Source: Palsa-504 sp963753225 (GTDB lineage Bacteria; Actinomycetota; Actinomycetes; Streptosporangiales; Streptosporangiaceae). From it: 64,000 bases of DNA. The position numbers were made by a program, and so were the translations under genes. The notes beneath the pieces are model-generated. The model did no database searches, was not told where the DNA came from, and was given only the letters and a program-made list of their open reading frames with translations. The DNA is taken from positions 124,001-188,000 of the forward strand of contig CAVWBQ010000002.1 in NCBI GenBank assembly GCA_963753225.1. Direction: 5' to 3'. How positions within the stretch are numbered: position 1 is the first letter of the stretch; the number at the start of each line of letters is the position of its first letter. Positions 7,409 to 14,462 of the stretch are shown one piece after another.

Positions 7409-8241
7409 TGGCGGACGAGGTCCTGTACTCCCAGCGCGGCCGGGTCGCGCTGATCACGCTGAACCGGCCGCAGTACGCCAACGCGCAGAACTCCGCGATG
7501 ACCTACGCGCTGGACGCGGCGTTCGCCCGGGCGGTGAACGACAACGAGGTCGCGGTGCTGGTCCTGGCCGGGGCGGGCAGGCACTTCTGCGCCGGGCACG
7601 ACATCGGCACCCCGGAGCGGGACGCGGAGGTGTCCTTCGACCGCGAGGCCGTGCTGTGGTGGGACCACGTGGGCAAGGAGGGCGCCGACGCCAGGTACGC
7701 CCGCGAGATGGAGGTCTACCTGGGCATGTGCCGGCGCTGGCGGGAGATCCCCAAGCCGTCCATCGCGATGGTGCACGGCGCCTGCATCGCCGGCGGGCTG
7801 ATGCTCGCCTGGGTGTGCGACCTGATCGTGGCGGCCGACGACGCGTTCTTCGCCGACCCGGTGGTGAAGATGGGGATCCCGGGCGTGGAGTACTTCGCGC
7901 ACCCGTGGGTGCTCGGGCCGCGGTTCGCGAAGGAGGTGCTGTTCACCGGGGAGCGGTTCGGCGCCGAGCGGGCTTATCAGGTGGGCATGGTGAGCCGGGT
8001 GGTGCCGCGCGAGGACCTGGAGACGGTGACGTTCGAGCTGGCCGGGCAGATCGGGCAGATGCCGCGGTTCGGCCTCGCGCTGGCCAAGCGCGCGGTCAAC
8101 CAGTGCGAGGACCAGATGGGGCTGCGGCCGGGGATGGATTCGGTGTTCGGCCTGCACCACGTGGCGCACGCGCACAACGCGGAGGTCTCCGGGCATTCGC
8201 TGGCCGGGCTCGACGCCCGCGGCATGCGGGATCAGAAGTAG
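7408..8241 (+). CDS. Crotonase-superfamily protein in the fadD3 operon, lacking both canonical glutamates
   Basis: A 277-aa enoyl-CoA hydratase/isomerase-fold protein. The oxyanion-hole segments are clear (AGAGRHFCAGHDIG and HGACIAGG). Aligning the usual GGGCE-LAMMCD and FGQPE-LLG motifs by eye, the two catalytic Glu positions are Met (GGLMLAWVCD) and Val (FADPVVKMG). It is therefore probably not a standard hydratase and could be a hydrolase, decarboxylase, retro-aldolase or isomerase of the same fold. It does not look like EchA20 or EchA19 of the mycobacterial steroid pathway. Start ATG overlaps the fadD3 stop (TGATG), so co-translation with the HIP-CoA ligase links it to C/D-ring breakdown. 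Its 3' end overlaps the convergent regulator by 10 bp. Confidence 0.8.
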   Translation: MADEVLYSQRGRVALITLNRPQYANAQNSAMTYALDAAFARAVNDNEVAVLVLAGAGRHFCAGHDIGTPERDAEVSFDREAVLWWDHVGKEGADARYAREMEVYLGMCRRWREIPKPSIAMVHGACIAGGLMLAWVCDLIVAADDAFFADPVVKMGIPGVEYFAHPWVLGPRFAKEVLFTGERFGAERAYQVGMVSRVVPREDLETVTFELAGQIGQMPRFGLALAKRAVNQCEDQMGLRPGMDSVFGLHHVAHAHNAEVSGHSLAGLDARGMRDQK

Positions 8242-11200
8242 CCGAGGTCGCGGGCCAGGTCCAGGGCGGTGGTCAGGTGGTCCCTGGCCAGGCCGGGCTG
8301 GTCCTGGTCCCAGGCCCGGGACGCGGCGGTCAGGGCCGCCTCGAGGTCGGCGGGAAGCTGCGAGTGGTCCCGGAGGCGGCGGGCGGCGGCGACGGCCTCG
8401 GCCAGGTGGGCGGCTTCCAGGTGCACGGCGGCCAGCGGCCACAGGTGGACGGGGCCGTAGTAGAGCCCCGCGTCGGGCGTGCCGGTGATCAGCGTCGCGA
8501 TCTCCTCGGCTAGCTTGATCACGTCGTCCGGGTGCCGGTCCAGCCAGGCCAGCCAGGCCAGGAACGCTTTGGCCCCGGCCAGGTAGTCGGGGGCGGCTAT
8601 GGTCTCCGCCTCGGCCAGGACCCGGGGCAGCAGGGCGCGGACCTCCGCGATGTCGTGGCGGCGCAGCGCGGCCATGGCCAGGCCGAGCAGGCTATAGGCC
8701 CGCAGGGCGGTCTCGCCGATCCGTTCGGCCAGGGCCAGCGAGTGCTCCAGGTAGTCCTGGGCCTCGGCCAGGTCGCCGTGCAGCAGCAGGAACCGGGCCA
8801 GGAAGAACGTGGCGTAGCCGACGTCCTTCTCCTCGGCCTCCTGGGCCGCGGCCAGGCTGCGGCGCGCGTTGTCCAGGTCGGTCTCGTCCACCAGGAACCT
8901 GTTCTGCGCGACCCGCGCCATGGCCAGGTGAAAGTAGTAGCCGTGCTTCCTGACCGCAGAGCCCCGGCCGATCACCGGGCGGGCCGCGTCCAGCGTGGCC
9001 AGGGCCCGCTCCGGCTGGTGCTCGGTGGTGTACTGGCAGGCCCGGCCGTCCACCATCAGCTCCAGCCACTCCTCGACGGTGGCCGCATCCATCTCCTCCG
9101 GGTTCCCGCCGAGCAGGTCCTCGGCGGCGTCGTAGGCGGCCCAGGCCGCCTCATAGTGGTTATCGGACACCTCCAGCCGTCCCAGCCGGGTCAGCAGGTG
9201 CGCCCGGCGGAGCGTGTCACCGGCGGGGACGGCGCGCAGGCCGGCCCGGAACGCCTCCCTGGCCTGCCCGCGCCGCTGGGTGCGCCAGAGCACGTTGGCC
9301 AGCTTGGCCTGCAGCTCCACCTGCAGCATCATTGGGGCCTCGCCCTCGCCGGCGATCTCGAGCGCGGCGCGGTAGGACGAGATGGCCTCGTCGTTCGCGA
9401 AGGACGCGGTGGCGTGGTCGCCCGCGATCTCGTAGTAGCGCAGGGCGCGCTCTGGTTCCCCGGCGGCGGCGAAGTGCCGGCCGAGGACGGCGGCCACCTC
9501 GTCCGTTCGGCCGTCCGCCGCCGCCTCCAGCGCCCACGCGGCGCGGCCGTGCAACAGGCGCCGCTCGGCTCGCAGCAGCCCGTTGTAGGTCGCCTCCTGG
9601 ATCAGGGCGTGCCGGAACCGGTAGACGGGCTCGGCCCGCCCGGCCACCTCGTACAGGAAATCCTTGGCGCGCAGCTCGTCCAGGGCGGGGCCCAGCGGCT
9701 CGCCGTTGGCGCACACCGCGGCCAGCATCCAGAGCGGGAACTCGGTGCCGAGCACGGACGCGGGCCGGACAGCGTCGCGGGCCGCCGGGCTGAGCCGGTC
9801 CACCCGGGACCTGACCAGGCGCTCCAGCGCCTGGGGCACCTGCGCGCCCGCGGCCTGACTGAGCCGCCAGGCGCCCTGCTCGCGCACCAGGGCCCTGGTC
9901 TCCAGCAGCGAGCTCAGCCGCTCCTCGAGGAACAGCGGGTTGCCGTCGGCGCGGGCCAGCACCGCGTCCAGGACCTCCCGGCTGGTGCCGTCCCCCATCA
10001 ACGACCTGGCCAGCTCCTCTTCGGCCGCCCCGGCTAGCGGCTCGAGCGTGAGCCTGCGGGCGTCGAGGCTTTCCAGCGCCGGGGCCGCCTCGGGCCGACC
10101 GGTGGCCACGATCAGCAGGCGGCGGCCTGCGGCCAGCCGGGCCAAATCGAAGGTGAGGCGGAGCGAGGTCGGGTCGGCCCAGTGCAGATCCTCCAGGACG
10201 AGGATGGCCGGGCCGGCGGCCACCAGGCGGGACACCAGCGTGCGCCAGGCGGCGAAGGTTTGCTTCTGGAGTTCCCCCGGCCCCATCCGGCCCAGCGCCG
10301 CTCCCGGCGGCAGGCCCATCATGCGGGCCAGCAGCGGGAACAGGTCCCCGCCCCGGACCGCGGCCAGCGCCCGCTCCAGGGCGGGCCCGGTTACCGCCGC
10401 GGGCTGGTCCGGCGTCACTCCCGCCCAGTTGGCCAGCAGCTGCTGGTAGAGGCCGTACGGCGTGGACGAGGCGTAGGAAGCGCAGCAGCCCTCCAGCCAC
10501 CGGGTGCCACGGGCCGCGCGCCTGCGGCACTCCTGCACCAGGCGGGTCTTGCCGAGCCCGGGCTCGCCGGTCAGCAGCACGACCGAGCCGTGACCGCGCG
10601 CCGCCTCGCGCAGGGCCGTGCCGAGCCCCGCCAGTTCGGCCTGCCGTCCGACCAGCGGGCCGCCGGGGCGGAGCCGGTGGCCGGCGATGCGGGGCACGGG
10701 TGCGCCCAGGTAGGTGGCCCGCCCTGATCCGGGGTTTGGCACTTCGTCGCCCCAGGCGAACAGGTGCCCGGCGGCAGCCCTGGTCACCGGGCCGACCAGG
10801 GTCGAATCCGGCCTGGCCAGCGCCTGCAGCGCGGCGGCCTGGCCGACGACCGCGCCCACGGCGCCGTACTCGACCCGGGCGCCGCCGCCGATGGGCCCGA
10901 GTACCGCCGGGCCGGTTTCCACCCCGATCCGCAGGGTCCCGCCGTCGATGGCGGCCACCGCCGAAAGCGCCCGGAAGGCCGCCCGGGCCGCCCGCTCGGG
11001 GTCGTCCTCGTGCGCCTCGGGCGCCCCGAACATGGCCTGGAGTCCTCCCCCGGACACCGACGTGACCGTCCCGCCTAGCGCTTCCACCTCGGCGATCACC
11101 GCGGCCAGGCAGCGGCCGGTCACGTCGCGGCGTTCCTCGGGGTCTCCGGGGTCCAGCCCGTCCACGGCCACCTCGGCGGCGAGCACGCTGACGGTCCTGA

Positions 11201-12002
11201 GCTCCTCTCGCGCCAGGGCCGGCGTCCGGGGCGGCGCGGCCTCGAAGGCGGCCGTCGCGTACACCTCCTCCAGCCACGGGGACAGGGCGAGCCCGAGCTC
11301 GCCGAGGGCGGCCCGGCAGCGCTCGTAGGCGCGCACCGCGAGCTCCCGGTGGCCCTCCGCGAAGTAGCCCCGGACCAGGGCGGCGGCCGCCTCCTCGGAG
11401 GCGGGATCGTGCTCGGCGCAGGCCACCCAGGCGGCCAGCACCGCTTCGGCCCTGCCCGCCCCCTTGGCCCGGTCCCTGGCCAGGGCCAGCCGCGCCTCCT
11501 GGCGCAGCGTCTCCAGCCGCTCCCGCGGGCGCAGCGCCCAGTCGGCGTACGGCTCGTCGGCGAGCAGCTCGCCGTCGTCGGCCAGGGCGGTCGAGAGCCT
11601 GGCGTCCCGGTCCTGGCCCGGGTCCATCGCCAGCGCGGCGCGGAGCGCCTGCTCGTGCTCGGCGGCGTCGACCTCGACGGCCGGGGATGCCCAGATGTGG
11701 GTCAGGTCCGCCTCGAGGAGGGAGGCCGCGGGCTCGCCGGGTCCGGCGAGCCCGGCGAGCGCGGCCCTGGCCATCGACAGCGCCTTGGAGACCGACCGGG
11801 CGGCCGCGCGCGGGTCGAGGTCACCGAACAGCTCCTCGCAGGCCAGATCCCGGCTGATTCGGCGGCCCGGGCTCACCAGGACAAGCTGGCAGAGCCGCCG
11901 GGCGCTCGGCCGCGGCCATGGGCCCGCGGCGCGGCCCCCGGAGACGACGGAGAACGGCCCGAGCAGCCTGACCCGTACAGCCACGCCCCCATTGTCCCGC
12001 AT
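8232..12002 (-). CDS. AfsR/SARP-type giant regulator: DNA-binding + BTAD + degenerate cyclase + AAA ATPase + TPR
   Basis: A 1256-aa multidomain regulator. Residues about 8-85 resemble a Trans_reg_C winged helix (VRLLGPFSVVSGG), 100-255 a BTAD helical domain, 265-435 a class III nucleotidyl-cyclase domain, about 445-700 an AAA/NACHT-like ATPase with Walker A GEPGLGKT near residue 478 and Walker B ILVLEDLHWADP near 604, and the rest TPR-like helices. In the cyclase domain the usual metal-binding FADLVG and GD-V motifs read LAAEVA and SGGGLQ, so catalysis is unlikely and the domain may sense or dimerise. Start ATG at 12002, or a GTG at 11984 behind a G-rich stretch. Such proteins control secondary metabolism or stress genes; the target is unknown. 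Confidence 0.85.
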   Translation of the reverse strand: MRDNGGVAVRVRLLGPFSVVSGGRAAGPWPRPSARRLCQLVLVSPGRRISRDLACEELFGDLDPRAAARSVSKALSMARAALAGLAGPGEPAASLLEADLTHIWASPAVEVDAAEHEQALRAALAMDPGQDRDARLSTALADDGELLADEPYADWALRPRERLETLRQEARLALARDRAKGAGRAEAVLAAWVACAEHDPASEEAAAALVRGYFAEGHRELAVRAYERCRAALGELGLALSPWLEEVYATAAFEAAPPRTPALAREELRTVSVLAAEVAVDGLDPGDPEERRDVTGRCLAAVIAEVEALGGTVTSVSGGGLQAMFGAPEAHEDDPERAARAAFRALSAVAAIDGGTLRIGVETGPAVLGPIGGGARVEYGAVGAVVGQAAALQALARPDSTLVGPVTRAAAGHLFAWGDEVPNPGSGRATYLGAPVPRIAGHRLRPGGPLVGRQAELAGLGTALREAARGHGSVVLLTGEPGLGKTRLVQECRRRAARGTRWLEGCCASYASSTPYGLYQQLLANWAGVTPDQPAAVTGPALERALAAVRGGDLFPLLARMMGLPPGAALGRMGPGELQKQTFAAWRTLVSRLVAAGPAILVLEDLHWADPTSLRLTFDLARLAAGRRLLIVATGRPEAAPALESLDARRLTLEPLAGAAEEELARSLMGDGTSREVLDAVLARADGNPLFLEERLSSLLETRALVREQGAWRLSQAAGAQVPQALERLVRSRVDRLSPAARDAVRPASVLGTEFPLWMLAAVCANGEPLGPALDELRAKDFLYEVAGRAEPVYRFRHALIQEATYNGLLRAERRLLHGRAAWALEAAADGRTDEVAAVLGRHFAAAGEPERALRYYEIAGDHATASFANDEAISSYRAALEIAGEGEAPMMLQVELQAKLANVLWRTQRRGQAREAFRAGLRAVPAGDTLRRAHLLTRLGRLEVSDNHYEAAWAAYDAAEDLLGGNPEEMDAATVEEWLELMVDGRACQYTTEHQPERALATLDAARPVIGRGSAVRKHGYYFHLAMARVAQNRFLVDETDLDNARRSLAAAQEAEEKDVGYATFFLARFLLLHGDLAEAQDYLEHSLALAERIGETALRAYSLLGLAMAALRRHDIAEVRALLPRVLAEAETIAAPDYLAGAKAFLAWLAWLDRHPDDVIKLAEEIATLITGTPDAGLYYGPVHLWPLAAVHLEAAHLAEAVAAARRLRDHSQLPADLEAALTAASRAWDQDQPGLARDHLTTALDLARDLGYF

Positions 12003-12108
12003 TTCCGCACGTGCCTCGCGCGTGGCCGGTACAGCGAATCGGCGGGAACACCGCGGGAACAGCGCCTTCCTACTGTTCAGGCAGAACCTTAAGAAAGGGG
12101 CATCCGAG

Positions 12109-12309
12109 ATGTATACGGGGTATCAGATTTACCAGGCCGAGCGGCCCAAGTCCGCTCGCGAGCAGCGCGAGATCGACCTGGGCAACGCCAGGCTGGCCGC
12201 GGCGGTCGCGCGGTTCGCCCGCCGGCTGGCCAGGCCGGCGCGTCCCCGGCGCCAGACCTGGCGGCCGGCGCCGGGACGCCCGGCCCCCTGCCCCGAGACC
12301 AGCCGGTAG
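12109..12309 (+). CDS. Small basic hypothetical protein (66 aa)
   Basis: ATG at 12109 follows AAGAAAGGGG with good spacing. The N-terminal part (YTGYQIYQAERPKSAREQREIDLGNARLAAAVARFARRLARP) looks like one amphipathic helix with an Arg-rich end, and the tail is Pro/Arg-rich. This pattern, YxIYQ-x-ER followed by a charged helix, is common in unnamed actinomycete small proteins; no function is known to me. It diverges from the giant regulator's promoter and is followed by a strong hairpin, which supports a separate transcription unit. Confidence 0.65.
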   Translation: MYTGYQIYQAERPKSAREQREIDLGNARLAAAVARFARRLARPARPRRQTWRPAPGRPAPCPETSR

Positions 12310-12353
12310 CGGTCCGGGCCCGCGCCGCGCCGGGGGCGGCGCGGGGCGGAGGC

Positions 12354-12403
12354 AATGAGAGTGGCGCTCTACTGAATCATTTGGGTAGAGCGCCACTCTC
12401 ATT
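12354..12403. terminator. 19-bp perfect hairpin, probable bidirectional terminator
   Basis: AATGAGAGTGGCGCTCTAC (12354-12372) pairs perfectly with GTAGAGCGCCACTCTCATT (12385-12403) around a 12-base loop. A T-rich stretch follows (TTGAATTT). It closes the small-protein gene at 12309. The length and AT-containing arms are unusual for this GC-rich context, so a mobile-element origin is possible. Confidence 0.7.
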
Positions 12404-12678
12404 TGAATTTCTCCGCGAATGGCGCGGGGCGTGTGGGCTTAGGGATGCGGATGGTGCGTGCGAGGCGGCCAAGTCCGCGAAGATCTGTAAATCGGGCGGT
12501 AAGCACCGCCCTGCCCGGTAGTGAGGCGACGACGTAAGGTGGCAGGTGACGGTGGAGGTGCCGAGGGGCTGTCCTGACCAGAAGTGTCCTGTTGGCTACT
12601 AGACGCCCATACACAAGTGTCCTACGGTGCTGTCATGACAGCTCGAGGGGGGCGAGTCACGCGGACGGATCACAACAG
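12404..12678. other. Intergenic region upstream of the hydrogenase-maturation cluster
   Basis: No convincing gene. An open frame on the minus strand (12399-12614) has no recognisable domain and reads into the hairpin. AAGTGTCCT occurs twice in direct orientation (12582-12590 and 12615-12623), 33 bp apart; this could be a regulator site for the downstream SIS/hyp operon or a mobile-element scar. No clear ribosome site precedes the chosen downstream start. Confidence 0.5.
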
Positions 12679-13305
12679 GTGAACGGGCCTGGAACGGCCG
12701 ACGCTGGCACAGCGGCCCGCCGGCTGTTCGAGCTGCGCAGTGGCCCCGCGAATGACCTGGCCGGGCAGGCCGATGCGGTCGCGGCGGCGTGCCACGCCAT
12801 GGCGGTGCGCTTCCACCGGGGCGGCAAGCTGGTGGTGTTCGGCACCGGCGGGGCCAGCACCGACGCGCAGCACGTCGCGGTGGAGTTCGTCCACCCGGTC
12901 ATCGTGGGCAAGCGGGCGCTGCCCGCCATCTCGCTGGCCACCGACGTGGCCACCGTCACCGGGATCGCCGAACGGGACGGGGTGGCGGCGATCTTCGCCC
13001 ACCAGATCCGCTTCCTGGCCGATCCAGCCGACATCGCCATGGGGCTATCCGCCGACGGCAACACCGCCAGCGTGCTGGCCGGGCTCGAGGCGGCCAGGGA
13101 GCGCGGCCTGCTGACGATCGCCCTGGCCGGCGGGGACGGCGGCCAGATCGCGGCGGGCAAGGCGGTCGACCACGTCATCGTCACGCCCTCCGCCGATCCC
13201 CGCGTGGTGAAGGAACTGCAGGTGACCGCGTACCACGTGCTGTGGGAACTGGTGCACGTGTTCTTCGAGCAGCCGGGCGTGCTCGGCCCGGGGGTGCTGA
13301 CATGA
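12679..13305 (+). CDS. SIS-domain protein (GmhA-like), first gene of the hyp cluster
   Basis: A 208-aa single-SIS protein with the Rossmann-like opening VVFGTGGASTDAQHVAVEFVHP and the usual terminal helix ELQVTAYHVLWELVHVFFE. In sugar-phosphate isomerases of the GmhA type the phosphate loop reads STSGNS; here it reads GLSADGNT, so two of the serines are lost. GTG at 12679 is chosen because the fold begins soon after; an in-frame TTG at 12592 is less likely. Its stop overlaps the next ATG (ATGA). With a second SIS protein three genes on, a heterodimer is an attractive but untested idea. Proteins annotated as phosphoheptose isomerase occur in actinomycete hydrogenase clusters; their role is not established. 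Confidence 0.8.
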   Translation: MNGPGTADAGTAARRLFELRSGPANDLAGQADAVAAACHAMAVRFHRGGKLVVFGTGGASTDAQHVAVEFVHPVIVGKRALPAISLATDVATVTGIAERDGVAAIFAHQIRFLADPADIAMGLSADGNTASVLAGLEAARERGLLTIALAGGDGGQIAAGKAVDHVIVTPSADPRVVKELQVTAYHVLWELVHVFFEQPGVLGPGVLT

Positions 13306-13523
13306 GTGAGGGCCTGCCCGAATGCACGAGTGACGTCTGCATCACCTGCTCCGACATGGCCGTCGAGGTCAGGGTGCTGCGGCTGCTTGAGGACCAGATG
13401 GCCGTGGTGGACACCGGCGCGGGCGAGGAGACGGTCAGCGTGGCCCTGGTGAGCGCCGGGGTGGGCGACACGATCATGGTGCACGCTCGCGAGGCCATCG
13501 CGGTGGTAGGCGGCGGGCCATGA
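13302..13523 (+). CDS. HypC/HupF-family paralogue with a Cys-rich N-terminus
   Basis: A 73-aa protein with the small beta-barrel pattern of HypC/HybG/HupF (VEVRVLRLLEDQMAVVDT, then VALVSAGVGDTIMVHAREAIAVV). It lacks the MC-[LI]GIP start that gives HypC its essential Cys2; instead the first 16 residues carry C-x4-C-x2-C (ECTSDVCITC). That arrangement could hold metal or iron, but this is inference. It overlaps both neighbours by 4 bp, so is tightly coupled to the two SIS proteins. A normal hypC sits two genes downstream, so this is an additional, divergent member. Confidence 0.75.
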   Translation: MSEGLPECTSDVCITCSDMAVEVRVLRLLEDQMAVVDTGAGEETVSVALVSAGVGDTIMVHAREAIAVVGGGP

Positions 13524-14197
13524 GCGACGCGATGGAATCGCTCTATCCGTTCCTGTACTCCGACACCAGCGACCTGTCCGCCGTGCTCGACCAGGTACGC
13601 GCCTCGACCGTGGCCAAGGTGGCCGAGATCGGCGAGCTGCGCCGCGGCGTCGCCGCCAGGGACGGGGCCAGGATCGCCGAGTGCGCGCGGGAGGCCGCGG
13701 CCAGGTTCGGCGCGGGCGGACGGCTGTTCGCCTTCGGCAACGGCGGCAGCGCCACCGACGCCGCCCAGCTCGCCACGCTGTTCCTGAACCCGGGCCCCGT
13801 CGATGGTAGGGCCGCTCCCGCGCTGCCCGCGTTCGGCCTGGCCAACGACACCTCGGTGGTCACCGCGCTGTGCAACGACGTGGGCGTGGAGGTGGTGTTC
13901 GCCCGGCAGCTGGCCGCGTTCGGCGGCCGGAACGACATCGCGGTCGGGTTGTCCACCAGCGGCAACTCGGCCAACCTGGTGCGCGCCTTCGACGAGGCGA
14001 GCAGGCGCGGCATGCTGACCGTCGGGCTGGCCGGCTACGACGGCGGCAAGATGGCCGAGCTGGACAGCATCGACTACCTGTTCGTGGTGCCGTCGTCGTC
14101 GGTGCACCGGATCCAGGAAGCGCAGACCACGATCTACCAGGTGCTATGGGAGCTGACCGCGAAGGAGGTGTCAGATGTGCCTGGGCATACCCGGTGA
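13520..14197 (+). CDS. SIS-domain protein (GmhA-like), second copy with intact phosphate loop
   Basis: A 225-aa SIS protein. An N-terminal helical arm (about 1-60) precedes LFAFGNGGSATDAAQLA and the complete phosphate loop GLSTSGNSANLV, and it ends with IQEAQTTIYQVLWELT. Compared with the copy at 12679 the substrate-binding serines are all present, so this member could be catalytically active on a phosphosugar. Start ATG at 13520 overlaps the HypC paralogue. The 3' end overlaps hypC by 23 bp. Its function in hydrogenase assembly is unknown; I would not call it a true sedoheptulose-7-phosphate isomerase on this evidence. Confidence 0.8.
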   Translation: MSDAMESLYPFLYSDTSDLSAVLDQVRASTVAKVAEIGELRRGVAARDGARIAECAREAAARFGAGGRLFAFGNGGSATDAAQLATLFLNPGPVDGRAAPALPAFGLANDTSVVTALCNDVGVEVVFARQLAAFGGRNDIAVGLSTSGNSANLVRAFDEASRRGMLTVGLAGYDGGKMAELDSIDYLFVVPSSSVHRIQEAQTTIYQVLWELTAKEVSDVPGHTR

Positions 14198-14447
14198 GGT
14201 GATCGAGCTTCACCCGGAGCAGGCCGATCTGGCCAAGGTGAACGTGAGCGGGGTCCGGCGGATGATCAACATCGGCCTGCTCGCCGACGACCCGCCGGTG
14301 CCCGGCGAGTGGGTGCTGATCCACGTCGGCTTCGCGCTGTCGAAGATCGACGAGCAGGAGGCGGCCGCGGCACTGCAGTATCTCGAGGGCATCGGGCAGT
14401 CCTACGAGGACGAGCTCGCGGCGCTGAAGGAATCACTGATCGAATAA
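14175..14447 (+). CDS. hypC: Hydrogenase maturation chaperone HypC
   Basis: A 90-aa protein starting MCLGIPGEVIEL, the HypC signature whose Cys2 binds the HypD partner and the hydrogenase large-subunit precursor during transfer of the Fe(CN)2CO unit. The OB-like barrel (VNVSGVRRMINIGLL, PVPGEWVLIHVGFALSKIDEQEA) is followed by a helical C-terminus somewhat longer than in the E. coli protein. GAAGGAGG lies about 7 bases before the ATG, inside the previous gene's 3' end. Followed 15 bp later by hypD. Confidence 0.95.
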   Translation: MCLGIPGEVIELHPEQADLAKVNVSGVRRMINIGLLADDPPVPGEWVLIHVGFALSKIDEQEAAAALQYLEGIGQSYEDELAALKESLIE

Positions 14448-14462
14448 GGGAGCGTGCGGACA

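Noticed and set aside
7408..8241. Naming the crotonase echA20
   Set aside because: Sequence blocks do not match EchA20 as I recall it, and both catalytic glutamates are missing.
12399..12614. 71-codon minus-strand frame that might be a transposase relic
   Set aside because: I could not match it to any transposase motif; it runs into the hairpin, so no feature is claimed.
12679..14197. Heptose (GmhA) biosynthesis genes
   Set aside because: No other heptose genes; the genes are embedded in a hydrogenase-maturation operon and one has lost the phosphate-loop serines.
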